Below are positions 47,291 through 58,618 of a stretch of 64,000 bases of DNA, piece after piece. The stretch spans positions 2,179,001 to 2,243,000 of the forward strand of contig JALPQD010000213.1 in assembly GCA_023101885.1 (NCBI GenBank), given 5' to 3'. The stretch's first letter is position 1, and each line of letters begins with the position of its first letter. The stretch comes from Typhlomys cinereus. Lineage: Eukaryota; Chordata; Mammalia; Rodentia; Platacanthomyidae. The notes below the pieces were generated by a model. It did not search any database. It saw nothing but the letters and a program-made list of their open reading frames with translations, and was not told the DNA's origin. The position numbers and the translations under genes were made by a program.

Positions 47291-48690
47291 AAGGTCCTAA
47301 GGGAGAAGAATGGCATTTTCAAATTTTAACAGAGTCCTGAATGACATAGGTAGTAGTGGCAGAAGAGGAACTGATAAACAATAGAGTCACGGGGCAAAAC
47401 GAGTGATCCTTAGAATCCTCAAGCAGTTATCCAAAGAGCTGGTGGTATGGAAACACTACACTCTGAAGTAAAAAATAGATTCATATGTGTAGGAGAATAT
47501 ACCTGTTCATAAAAAAGTATGAACTCTTGGCAAGTGTCTGGAATAAGCTCTGGATAAGGAACTTCTGTGGAAGTTTACACCCTGGAATGATAATTGAGCA
47601 GACAGAAGTCAAGACACAAAATCCAATAAGTGCTCCATTTTCTTACACAGAATCAAGAAGTACTTCAATGACAGCCTCTCTTTGCTCCTCATGGTGTTTT
47701 TATGTTTGTCATCTTAAATCCAGATCAGGACATTGGGAAGTGACATGTGCGTCCTACAGCACGTCTCGGCATGAAACATCATATCCCCATTCCTAGCTGT
47801 GATCTTTCTTTAACCTTCTACAGGACTACAGAGCCTGTGGGTATTTTGAATTCCCCAAACACACGAGGCCTAGAAAAGCCTGTATAACCGAACTTGTATT
47901 TCACCTCCAGTCTCATGCCACATCTGTGATGCCTATTAAAAGACTGGGAGAATACAGAATTCCACAAAGAAAAATTCGAAAAAAACAATCCTATATTCAA
48001 AATCCCCCATGCCCATCATGTGTCCTGTCAAAATAAGTCACGCTGAAAAAATGGGGAACAGTTATGTTGGAAAAATGGAAGCGATTTATTTTTTTTCCTT
48101 TGGAAATAAAAGTATTCTTTTGATGGTAGTAGCTCTACCCCATGGACTTTAGAATAAAAACAACAGCAAATAAAAAAAAATGTTTAGAGGGGAATATTTG
48201 TGTTAAGCAAAGACTTTTCCTTGTACGAAAGAGTTCCCTGCAGAATTCTTCTAAATGGCGAACTCCCCCGGTGCTTTTAAACGGTTGTTTACAGATCATT
48301 AACTACTCACAAAAAGGCTGGTGTAGAAAACCTGCCAAAGTATGGGAATCTCCCATTGATTAACCAAATCTAAGGGGAAGAATGCCTGAGAGTTAGAACT
48401 CAGTTGGCCAGAAATGAATTTTCAGAATCAATTTTGGGATGAAAATTTGCATGCCTCTCTTTGCAAGAGGAGTCCCCACCACCGCTTTTATTTCTGAAAA
48501 ATTATGGCATTGCATGCAAATATTGGCCTTTGTCAATCTATTATGAAGGTACTGTTATGTAAGTGGTCCCTTAAAGGTTTTCAAAACCCTGGTGTATAAA
48601 GCTTTATCCATGCCATATTTTGTTTGATTCTATGAAATTAAATTATGAAAATAAAATTAATTAGTAAAGTGCATCTGATTCTTTCCATTC
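47291..48690. other. Unique sequence, no gene seen
   Basis: Nothing recognised. A 103-codon plus frame (47485-47796) has no domain. Confidence 0.45.
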
Positions 48691-48694
48691 TCCT

Positions 48695-49022
48695 ATATGT
48701 GCACTTACATGTTGGGGCACATGCATGGAGTTGTTACACTTGCATGCGTGAACAGATGCACATGTGAGACCAAAGTTGATATCAGAAATCATCCTTGATT
48801 GCTCCTCCATATTATTATTTTCAAAGGAAATTCTATATGAAGCAAAGAGCTCACCAACAGCACTAGTCTAGCTTCCAGCTCGCTGAGGAATTGCCTGTCT
48901 CCACAACACAAGAGCAGAATTACAGACAGACCATGACACACATTTGGTACTTTGAGTGAGATATAGGGACCCTGACTCCAGGCTTCATACTTGGGTAGCA
49001 AACACTTTAACCATTTTGCCCT
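48695..49022 (-). mobile_element. B3-like SINE, minus strand
   Basis: 'atgcatggagttgttacact' (tail side), 'cagctcgctgaggaattgcc', 'gagcagaattacagacagac' and 'ctccaggcttcatacttggg', with 'aaacactttaaccattttgc', follow the reverse B3 order. Diverged. Confidence 0.65.
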
Positions 49023-49034
49023 CTTTACCTGATA

Positions 49035-49692
49035 ATTTTTTAATTTTAATTTTTCTTTTTCTCTGTTCATAATCCCCATTTCCATTCCCCCTCTGTTTTC
49101 CCTTATGACCCCTCATCTTCCCTGTCATATTCTCTCCTATTTTCAAGTCTTTTCACTTGTATGGCCCATCGTGCTTCATCTAGTTTGTCTTTGATGTCAT
49201 ATGGCTGACATGATTCATGCTCTAGTACTTATCATAGATCCGTAGGCATACCATTGAGGATAGCATCTTTCTTTTCTTTCCTGTAAGTACTAATTCTCAG
49301 GAGCCTCTCAGGGAGGTGTAGATTTTCCCTTTCCTTAGTGAGATGTTGATAGGACAGTTCCCATGTAGTTCTTGTGACACTATACATATGTGTCATGAAA
49401 TCATGTATGCCTCAGTCCTGTTATCCCAGGAGATAATGTATAGCTCACTCCTGTCCCACTTCAGGCTCTTACAATCTTACTGCTTCTTCTTCTGCAATGT
49501 CCCCTGAGCCTTGAGTGGTGGAGGATATGACTTAAATATGCTTTGTAGGGCCAAACAGTCCAAAGTCACTTAGCTTTCTGCAATTTGGACAGCTGTGTTT
49601 TTCTGTAGTGAATACTTTTTGTTGCAAAAGGAGGCTTCAAGGTTGAGTGCTAAGGTCTCCGCCAATCTATGAATATAAAAACAGGTGTTTAA
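49035..49692 (-). mobile_element. L1 3'UTR, minus strand, outer host copy (part A)
   Basis: T-rich start (reverse of the poly-A tail), then 'ctcttacaatcttactgctt', 'cttctgcaatgtcccctgag' and 'ccttgagtggtggagg'. These are reversed phrases of rodent L1 3'UTRs ('ccgccacctcttccgcaatggaccctgagcctt' in mouse-type copies). It is interrupted at 49693 by a second L1 and continues at 51628. Confidence 0.75.
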
Positions 49693-49706
49693 AAAGCAGT
49701 TAGGTG
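49693..49706. repeat. Target-site duplication of inner L1, left copy
   Basis: 'aaagcagttaggtg' is repeated exactly at 51614-51627. Confidence 0.93.
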
Positions 49707-49826
49707 AACAAATATCTTAAAAAATGCTTCACATCCTAGGCATCAGGGAAATGCAAATCAAAATTTCCCTGTGATATCATCTCACTCCAGTCAGGATGGC
49801 AAAAATCCACAATACAAACAACACCA
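49707..49826 (+). mobile_element. Inner L1, plus strand, first segment
   Basis: Begins 'aacaaatatcttaaaaaatg' and continues 'atcagggaaatgcaaatcaa' and 'tcactccagtcaggatggca', the L1 ORF2 3' region. It is 5'-truncated at the target site and split at 49827 by another insertion. Every frame carries stops. Confidence 0.9.
49820..49826. repeat. Target-site duplication of nested retroposon, left copy
   Basis: 'aacacca' recurs at 50149-50155. Removing the insert restores continuous L1 sequence '...acaacaccaaatgctgg'. Confidence 0.8.
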
Positions 49827-50148
49827 GGGCGATCTAGCCCTCATGGCCCTCTAGTGCCATGAGTCCGTTTCCAGCTGCCTACTTCCCTTGGAGGCTCCCT
49901 AACCCCTCATGGCACTCCAGTGCCATGAGTCTGTTTCTTGTTCCTTGCTCCTCATGAATTCCATGCCTAGGCACTGTGAGTTCTCATGGGCTCCCTAGCC
50001 CCTCATGGCACTCTAGTGCCATGAGCTTTGTTTCATTTCTGCTTCTCATGGAGGCACCCTAGCTCCTCATGGCACTCCACGTCTTGAGTTCCAACCTGTC
50101 TCTTCTCTAATAAACTCTACCTTAATCCTCAAAAAACAAAAACAAAAA
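49827..50148 (+). mobile_element. Unidentified polyadenylated retroposon with palindrome-bearing tandem repeats
   Basis: A 322-base insert in the inner L1. It holds a unit of 64-65 bases starting near 49834, 49899, 49995 and 50059; the 96-base second gap equals 1.5 units. Each unit begins 'ctag/ctaa' and carries a 24-base near-palindrome with arms CTCATGGCACT and AGTGCCATGAG around two bases: perfect at 49906-49929 and 50002-50025, one mismatch at 49840-49863, decayed at 50066-50088. An AATAAA signal (50109-50114) lies 17 bases before an A-rich tail (50131-50148). It is flanked by a 7-bp duplication. These features show an RNA copied by L1 machinery. I do not recognise the source: a repeat-bearing LTR transcript or a non-coding RNA are both possible. 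Confidence 0.8.
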
Positions 50149-51613
50149 AACACCAAATGCTGGAGAGGATGTGGAGAGAGGGAAACTCTCCTACATTGCT
50201 GGTGGGAATTCAGGCTCATACAACCACTCTGGCGAGCCGCCTGGCGATTCTTAAAGAGATTAAAGATTGAAATGCCATATGACCCTGCTATTCCACTTTT
50301 GGGAATAACCCTCCAAACAGCAAAAATTCACCTCGATAACAAAAGCACGACCATGTTCATAGCAGCACTGTTTAAAATAGCAAAGTCATGGAATCAACCC
50401 AAATGTCCAACGAGTGGATAAGGAAAATGTGGTACATTTATACAATGGAATACTACTCAGCCATCAAAAATGATGAATTAATGAAATTTGCCGGGAAATG
50501 GATGGAATTAGAAACAATTATATTGAGTGAAACATCACAGACAGAAAATTAAGCGACATATGTACTCCTTAATAGGTGGATCCTAGTCCCAAACTCACTT
50601 AGAGACACTCAAAGACAAATCTCTGCAATACCTACAGTAATTGCAAAGATTATAAACAGGAGGGATGTGGAAGGAGGGCCCCACCAGAAACAAGGAGAGA
50701 GGGGACCATGTTACAGCAGAGAATAGGCCACCATCAAGGACTGCAAGTAAGCAATAAGACATCTAGTTAAGTTCACAGACTTTCCTTCCTGATCATTTGC
50801 AACTGCTGGGGTATGATCTCACCAGAAGGGGAGGCATATAGACTGCCAGATAGAAAGTAACCATTTTGCAAATGGGTGATTGACCCCTCTCTCACCGCAG
50901 TCTCCTACTTTTATTCCATCTACCTTTGAATATACTCTTACAACAAGACTCTAATTTAACAGGTTTTTATCTCTGGCCAGGGGGTGACATCCAATACCCA
51001 TCAGGATGGAGTGAAGGGCATTGCAGGAGCAGCAAAACTGAAAAAATAAATCAACGAGCCATAATCCAGAACATCAGAGACTCTATATCAACCACCTGGA
51101 ACTGGGCCAGCATAATCTCTCCCCATCCCAAAGCTCAGGGAAATTTGTGGAAGAGGGGGCGGTAAGATTGTAAGAGCACAAGGATGGGAGGAGTAATGAT
51201 ATGCAAGACACTCCAAACAAGTTAGGTCTGAAGCAATCATAGTAGGACTTTGCATGACCTGCGAAATGTCCAACACGTTATTGACCCCACAAAGTCTAGC
51301 ATGGACTAAAGGCACTAGGATCCTTGGAGGCTAAGGACTGACAGTCACAGTAGTGTTCCTAAGCTTAAGGGGAACACAGGAAAGGGTTCTGGGAAATGCC
51401 CCTGGGTCCTTGCACCTCATCGGAGAGGAGGACCCAGAGGAAAGTTTGTCATGCACATTAAAGGATGCTCCAGGGATAGGAGGGAGGCACTGGGGGATGG
51501 GAAGAGAGGGGGGAGGGAAGGGGAGAAGAGGGGGTGGGGGGACGTGGAGGAAGGGAGGTGACCGGTGTACCTGTTAAGTTTGTATGAGCAGAAATAATAA
51601 TAATAATAGTAAT
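50149..51613 (+). mobile_element. Inner L1, plus strand, second segment (ORF2 end and 3'UTR)
   Basis: Resumes with 'aatgctggagaggatgtgga', then 'ttgctggtgggaattcaggc', 'aacccaaatgtccaacgagt' and 'gtggtacatttatacaatgg'. The peptide WNTTQPSKMMN, a hallmark of the L1 ORF2 C-terminal region, is encoded from 50446 and ends at a premature stop (50479-50481). The 3'UTR follows with a G-rich tract (51479-51560) and ends in an (AAT)n tail (51588-51613). Not coding-competent. Confidence 0.93.
51479..51560 (+). other. G-rich polypurine tract in L1 3'UTR
   Basis: Several runs of three to six Gs ('gggggatgggaagagagggg', 'gagggaaggggagaagaggg' and 'ggtggggggac') occur close together. Conserved G-rich tracts of this kind in mammalian L1 3'UTRs are known to be able to form G-quadruplexes. 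Folding here is an inference. Confidence 0.7.
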
Positions 51614-51627
51614 AAAGCAGTTAGGTG
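51614..51627. repeat. Target-site duplication of inner L1, right copy
   Basis: Identical 14 bases to 49693-49706. Confidence 0.93.
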
Positions 51628-53793
51628 GAGTGTCTTCATAGCTAAACTTTCATACCCTGCTCTTCCCCCTGGGACCTATAGCCTTTCTTTTCGCAGATTC
51701 TTATTCTAGTTTACAGTAACAGGAATATATTCCCTTTTGGAAAGCAGATCTTAAATCTGATCAGAAAGCTGTTGGTTGCCTCTTTGACATTCATGACACT
51801 ATTACACAGATGACCATCTCTCACCATGGTGATTGCTATTGCAATTTGTAGATTTCACAGATTGCTGAGATTTTTTAATTGCTTTTCTCCCCCAGTAGCT
51901 TTCATAGGACTCTCTGGTCCTATATAAGCTATCTAGCAAAGAAGAAACTCCCAGACCAGTTCCCACTGGTGTTTTATGTCCATGTTCATGTTCATATGTG
52001 TTGCATCTTCAGTAATAGGGTTTTACTGTCACTCAGTTTCTGAGGAGGGCAACCAAAAACAATGGCAAAAGCTCATGCCATGTGGTGGGACTTTCAGACC
52101 TCTCTGACTAACAATTTATAGGGAAGCGTCTCACACCTGTTACTTCTTATATTGTCTCTGGGTTCTTGGTGAGGCAGCCTGGGAAATTATTTGTTTTCCC
52201 CTATACTTCTCTCTGTGCTCCTCTGTACAGGGGCTGTCCAATCTTGCTCAGAAAGTTCCTATATGACTATATTCCACATTATTAGCATTTTTTATTACTA
52301 CCTCAGTCCCTCCTGCACCTCAATCTTTCCATTCCCCCCTAAGCATTTTCTCTTATTATTTCCTTCCTCACCTGGCCACATATGGTAGCCTTTATCTCCT
52401 TTCAAATCTTCATCCTAGCCTTCTCTTCCTTCCCTCCAATTCCTTAGTCCCTTTAAGGTTTTCTGATTGTTACAGAAATTAAGACAAATACTTCAGAACA
52501 TCTTTTTTTGTTTTTTTTTCTGTCTGAGATACATAACAGTATTATATTTTCCAGTTTCATCCATTTACCAGCAAATTCCATAATGTCATCCTTCCTGAAG
52601 GCTGAATAGTATTATTCCATTATATATATGTACCACATTTTCATTACCCATTCCTATGCCGGTGTGCATGTTGCATGATTCAATTTTCTTGCTAATGTGA
52701 ATAGAGCTGTAATGAATATGAAAGAACAAGTGTCTTTGTAATAAGATGTAGAGTCCTTTGAGAATATTTCCAAAAGTGGTATAGCTGGGTCATATGGTAG
52801 ATCCATTTTTAGATTTCTGATGAACTGGTCTGGAAATGACTATACTACTTTATACTTCCACAAAAAAATGAATAAGTGTTCCTTTTTCTCTACATCCTCA
52901 CCAGCATTTCACTGTTGTTGTATTCTTGATTGTACCCATTCTGGCTAGGGTAAGATGATATCTCAGGATAGTTTTAATTTGCATTTCCCTGATGATCAAA
53001 GGAGTTGAGAATTTTTTAAAATATTCATTTGACATTTGGATTTCGTTTTTATGAGAAGTCCCTTATTGGCTCCTAGATCCATTTGATAGTTGGTTGGTTG
53101 CTTTCTTGGTGTTTAGTTTTTTATGTTCTTTGTACACTCTGGAGATTCTTCATTCAATTCATAGCAAGAAAAGCTTTTCCACAATTCTTTGTGGGTTTTT
53201 TTTTGCACAATTAACAGCTTATTTTGCAGAACAGAAGCTTTTTAATTTCATGAAGTCTCGCTTCTTGATTGTTGATATTAGTTCCTAGGTATTTGGGGTC
53301 TTGTTCAGGTATTTACCTAGGCCTATCAATTCAAGTATATTCCTTACTCTTTCTTCTAAAAGTTTCAGAGTTGCAAGCTTAACATTGAGGTCTTTGATCT
53401 AATTGGAATTAATTTTTGTGTAAGATGAGTGGTAGAGGTCAGTTTTCATTCTTCTACATGTAGATATGCAATTTTCCCAACACCATTTGTTTGGAGATAC
53501 TGTCTTTTTCCTAGTGTGTATGGCTGGCACCTTTGTCAAAAGTGAAGAGCTTGTAGGATAGACACTAATATCTGGGTCCTCTATTCTAATTCATTGATCA
53601 ATGCATCTGTTTGTGTGCCGCTACCATGCTGTTTTTATTACTCTGGGTATGGGGTACAGCTTGAAATCCATTATGGTGATACCTCCAATAGTGTTTTTAT
53701 GTTCAATATTGTTTTGGCTAACTTGGGTCTTTTGCCCTTCTGTATGAATTTTGAGTTTTTTCCTAATTCCATGAAGAATTGTATTGGGATTTT
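51628..53793 (-). mobile_element. Outer L1, minus strand (part B: rest of 3'UTR and ORF2 3' region)
   Basis: 51628-52450 continues the reversed 3'UTR. From 52540, reversed ORF2 phrases are clear: 'ttccagtttcatccatttac', 'tgaatagtattattccatta', 'tagctgggtcatatggtaga', 'tttgcatttccctgatgatc', 'gctttttaatttcatgaagt' and 'aacaccatttgtttggagat'. All frames are broken. Interrupted by a SINE at 53794. Confidence 0.9.
53774..53793. repeat. Target-site duplication of young SINE, left copy
   Basis: 'aagaattgtattgggatttt' is repeated exactly at 54059-54078. The last Ts merge with the SINE's T-rich tail. Confidence 0.95.
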
Positions 53794-54058
53794 TTTTATT
53801 ATTATTTATTCAACTGTGTGCATGTGCGTGTGTATGTGTGTGTCTGTGTATGTGTAGAACCACGGACGAATTCGCAAACCACCATGGACGCCTCCACCTC
53901 CTTCTGCCCCGGGATTCACAGGCTCTGCCCTACCAGGACCAGAAGCGCAGGCAGCCCCCCGCTTTCGCCTGGCGTCTATACGTGGGATCTGGGATCCGAA
54001 CTCAGGACCTTCCGCCTGCAAGGCGGAGGCTTAACCCATGAGCCACCTCTCCAGCCCC
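53794..54058 (-). mobile_element. Young tRNA-derived SINE, minus strand, inside outer L1
   Basis: Reverse-oriented copy of the element at 34926. On the plus strand it shows the tail complement 'ttattattatttattcaact', a TG-rich segment, 'agaaccacggacgaattcgc', the B box complement 'ggatccgaactcagg' and the head complement 'gagccacctctccagcccc'. Only scattered differences separate the two copies and CpGs are retained, so the family was active recently. Frames of 71-112 codons through it are products of the SINE and flanking L1, not genes. Confidence 0.95.
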
Positions 54059-54185
54059 AAGAATTGTATTGGGATTTTGATTGGGATTGCAATGAATTTG
54101 TATATTACCTTTGGTAGGATGGTCATTATTCTTACCAATATTTAATTTTTAAATTTCTTTCAGTGGTATTTTGTAGTTTCATTTC
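54059..54185 (-). mobile_element. Outer L1, minus strand (part C, 5'-truncated end)
   Basis: 54059-54078 is the right copy of the SINE duplication. Reversed ORF2 sequence resumes ('gattgggattgcaatgaatt', 'tttctttcagtggtattttg') and fades near 54185. No duplication for this older L1 is recognisable. Confidence 0.75.
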
Positions 54186-55170
54186 ACTGCACACCTGAGT
54201 TTTATACAAATTATTCAAGTAAGGCAACTGGTTTCAGCACACATTCTCTTTACTCCAAGATCTTCTTCAGCAGGTATGAGTATGGCTATTTTGAAAATAA
54301 TTCCTAATGTTTTGGTTTAAAATTTTATCTTTCATCATTTCATTTTAAGATAATTGAGCAACCAATAAAATCGTATAAATATGGTGAATTTTTTTATATT
54401 TTTCACACCTTAAACCCAATCCTATCCTTGAATTTTTCTGTCATCCATCTTGACTTATGTAATCTTTTCCCAGATACTGAACAAAAGTTCACTTACATTT
54501 TCTACTGAGGTTTTTCTATGGTTGTATTGATGACCCCAGAACTCTAAGTACGTGTGGCTCTTCTTATAATATCTCTGAAAATGTTTTTATCATCCTAGGG
54601 TAGAAATTGTATTGTAATAACTATTTTTTGCAGAGTTCTGAACATTCTGTGAAGTATTGTCTGAAATTTCTTTGTCCTTTGAAGTAATTAGAAATGAAAA
54701 TTCCACAGAATTTGTGACTATGCATACAGGATTTGACATTCCTAAGACAACAACTAGAGCATCTCTTGCCTAAGTAAAACAAAATGAGATGCATCTTCAG
54801 TTGGTTTTGAACCACACAGAAGTCAATGTGCTTTGGTCAAGTGTAGAATAACTGAATTTCATGAGCTGCTTTGAAATAAACTTTATGATGAACTCTACCC
54901 TTTTGTATTTGTTGCTTTTGTTTTTCTCACAGGAAAAAAAAAAACCACACAACTCCTGGAAGTAACAAGAAATAAAAGTGTACTATGCCCCAGAGTGAAA
55001 GTAAATCTTCTGAACTCTTTGCACTTGTGATCTTGGGAAAAGATTTTCTCCCCCCAGTCCCTGTCCACAGTCCCATCTTACTGCCCATTTTAATATGGCT
55101 CACACTATCTTCTCATCTCCCCAGTTCCTAGATGAATCATTTTCAGTATTGAGTTCTGATCATTATATAC
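54186..55170. other. Unique AT-rich sequence, no gene seen
   Basis: Nothing recognised. Confidence 0.45.
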
Positions 55171-55800
55171 AAGGTCACTTTTTAATTAGAACAATATAGT
55201 AAAACATATGCTCAGAAGATAAATGAGGTACAAAGCTAGCTGTGCTACAGTGAACCCTTTTATTGGAAAGCCCTTAAAAATAATAAGCGTCATGTATAGT
55301 GCAGGGGCCTTTGCAACATATTTCAGTGCCGCAAAGTGCCTGCCACAGAGAATGAATACCCTGTTATAGTGAACAATCATTTGGCAGCATAGGTTATTTT
55401 AATGGACACATCACTTTCAACGAAGGCTTCGCCATCTGTTCTGCCCTCTAATTACAGATGCAAAAAGAACATAATTCACAATTGCATCATAAAAAAGTAA
55501 GATATAAGTGATTTAAATGCATGCGTATCTTCTTTATTCAGTACAGCATGCAGATGCTGTTTGCATGTTTCCAACACAAATGAGTATGGGAATCAGTCTT
55601 CCCTGATAGAGTGAAATGTCTGTACCAGGACGTTTTGGGGTGAGGATAAAAGTGAGGGTTTCCACAGCACCTTCACAGCGAGAAGGAAAAGGCCCCACAG
55701 TCAATGGAGCACGTATCAGTATTGAAACCTCATTTCCAGTTGGTTCCTTACTAACTTTCATGCTTCACTAGCTGCACTGGTAGTTGTAATTGTGGAGCAA
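55171..55800. other. Candidate conserved non-coding element (weak)
   Basis: Over 600 bases free of repeats and simple sequence, with balanced composition and motifs such as 'ccctctaattacagatgc' and 'aatgcatgcgtatc'. Minus frames (64 and 75 codons) show no domain. The suggestion rests on texture only. Confidence 0.25.
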
Positions 55801-58595
55801 CCTAATAGTAGACATGAACAGATCCTGCATCAGAATAAGTCAGAACATGGGTGACTCCAAGACAAAGAGGTCACTCTTGTATTTCTTATAGGAACCCTTT
55901 CAGATGTCCTAAGATTGGTTCCAGTAGAATTCCTTTCTTCTCTCCTTGTATCTCAAGAATACTTTTGGTAGTAGATGCTCTTGTGCCTTTACAATTAAAC
56001 AGCTCCTTTTTGGGGGAAGAACAGCTTGGCAGCAAACTTCAAGGTGAGCTTGTCTCTTCCTGACAGATCTGCGAGAGCACTGTTCTTACTGAAATCATCG
56101 CAATGTCTCCAGACTGTGTTTGTGCTTTGTAAAGAAAAGTTTGTCAAATACACTCTGTAAATGCTTACCATGCTTTTTAACATTGATGTTCTATAGTCAG
56201 ATTATATTTTTAATGGTGGAAAATGTTTGCCTTCTTAGAGCAAATTACTTGGAAATGTTTAATTAAAAAATGAATTGATTAGTGAAGTGTGCAAAGAAAT
56301 AGTTTTAAAAGCTATGCAGAGTATTTAAAGTGATGTGTTCTAACTCTGCCTAGGAAAGAATAAGGCCCAGCAAAAGTTATGCCTTTCCTTAAGTTTTGGT
56401 AAGAATGACAACTCCTTTTTACATAGTCTGCTAACAAACAGGTACTCTGAGGGGCTTGTTAGATGCCCTAAAAATTCATCCTTCTCCACCAATCTAATTT
56501 ACATTCTAATTTGCTTTGCTATTACTATTCTATTTTCCCAGAGTAGTCAGAAGTAGACAATAAATGGTATAGTCTGAACAACAAAATTTTGATTATTATA
56601 TGAAAAATGTACACATTTTATTACATAGGTACATACCTTATAATAAATATAAAACTTAAGCATATACAATTAATGAAAATAAGTGCAAACAACCACAAAG
56701 TGATAGTCAACGATGCATGCTGGTTCAGATTAACTTTACAAATAAAGAAGCTTCCCACTGTTCAGTGCCTGAGCAAATGTGTTAAATATTTTGTATGCTA
56801 CCTCTAAATACTATTCACAGAGAATTCAAGAAAAACACAATCTAAACTTAAATAGCTTTTTCAAGTTGTAACCTTTCACAGTGAGGACTTAGTTCTTGAA
56901 AAAATCAAAATCAGAAACAAATTTAAGCATTAGTACATTAATTCACATTTGAATCTGCTGTAGAATTTGTGTCTTTGTAGAATTAGTAATAATTGGTGTA
57001 GATTTTTAAAAATTATTTCCTGTAACCAAATATTTGATTTAAACCCCAAGTTATTCGTTTGTTTCAATTAAATCATCAAGGGCTTGATAGTAGCTACTAT
57101 TTATTTAAATAGTCACCATTTTAAGACACAATCAGAAATTTCTATTAAATCACCTGGCCAGTTCTTCATGTCTCAAAAGTTCTACTGCTAAGACGGTTCT
57201 GAAAGGATGCTTTTATGTCCAAGGATTCTTAAACTATATTTAGTAACAATATGAGAAAAATAAGGAAAATAAATTGAAGTATATGTAATTAATGATTTTA
57301 AACTTGATTTTGAAATTGTATTTCTTCTTTGTTATTTTAAGTTAAAGTTATAATACAAAATGTAAAGTGCTATAAAGTCATGACAAATGGTAGTCTAAAA
57401 AAATCAATCTTCCTCTGCTTCACTTTTTTTAAATTTTACTTCTTTGAACACTTAGAAAACTGTTTTATGATGTGGAAACAACTTGAAAGTAGATGAGTAG
57501 GGAGGGTACTTGGAAACGGAAAGAAAAGTCTGCCGAACATCACTTTTAATCTCCCCCCAAGCTTCCTGGAGATCCAATCCAGAGGAAAGATCACTGTCAC
57601 TGACTATTTTCCATTTCTTACCTTTCCTTTAATAAATCCATTTTACTATTTGTGTAAGTTCATTGTTTGTGTACTGGCTATTTGTGATCCAGGGTAATCC
57701 TGCAGTGTAAAACAAGATTAATGTTAATCAAATATAAAAGAGCAAAACTATTGCAATCAACTCATAAATATATTTTGAAAACACTCCACTCACATTTCAA
57801 AAATTGTTGTATTCTACAGGGATAATTTATTAGAAAAACGTCAATTATAGAAACATATAACAAATAAATTGTGCATTGATTTAATTTTATTCAACTAATT
57901 ACTGATTTATTATAATTCTACTAGGTTAAGTTAATTATTACTAATCATTACTTTAATTTAAAGGGCAAAATGCCCTGTGAAAACAGTTGCTGGTCATCAA
58001 CAAAATCAATTTACAGCCTTTCAGAGCTGTTCATTGTTAGTAGAATGTAAATGGAAGCCCCTATGGATCAGGGATACTTGGAAGAAGGGAGGTCTTGTAC
58101 AATGCATAAATGCAAATATATGCGTGATCTGATACAAAGGCTAACAGGTGGTTATTGTATAGCTTAGGCTGAAAAATCTGAGATCTTCTATTAAATTGAA
58201 CAATATGAATAGAAAGGATATTTATCAGAACCATAGAAGGAATACTCAGTAGTTTTCCACCACTATGAACACCCCAGAAGACAGAGAAAATAAAGATATT
58301 CAGAGGTGCGCATAAAGATATGTATGAGTTCAGAGAAAGAGAGAGAAGGGAGACAGGAATTGAGTTTGAGTTTGATATACATAGAGCTTGTGGCTTACAT
58401 GTAGCCATACTAGATATGTATTTATCACAAGAGGTGGAACCACAGGATGAATGTCTCTTAGAAAGCTGGAAAGTGTTAAATCATTTCCCCTGAGCCTTAT
58501 CTTGTCAGCCCTGAATCAGTGTGCATGAGTGATCGCAATCTTACAGAAGTGTCTTGGTGCCAAGAGGGACAAAAACAGTTTAGAACTTTTATTCA
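55801..58595. other. Unique AT-rich sequence, no gene seen
   Basis: About 2.8 kb of repeat-poor, AT-rich sequence. The longest frame is a 115-codon minus frame (58061-58408) without a domain. Confidence 0.45.
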
Positions 58596-58618
58596 TATTA
58601 TTATTATTATTATTATTA
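58596..58618. repeat. (ATT)n microsatellite
   Basis: Seven tandem ATT units. Confidence 0.95.

Noticed and set aside
49827..49846. Resemblance of 'gggcgatctagcc' to the 5' region of 7SK RNA
   Set aside because: Only about ten bases agree and the rest of the insert has no 7SK similarity.
49834..50088. CRISPR-like array (repeated palindromic units)
   Set aside because: There are only about four diverged units in a mammalian retroposon with a poly-A tail. No unique spacers of constant length and no associated genes are present.
53779..54117. 112-codon frame sharing a peptide with frames at 34913-35191
   Set aside because: The shared peptide comes from two copies of the same young SINE. The frames extend into L1 or CA/TG sequence and have no domain, so the similarity reflects repeat identity and not a protein family.
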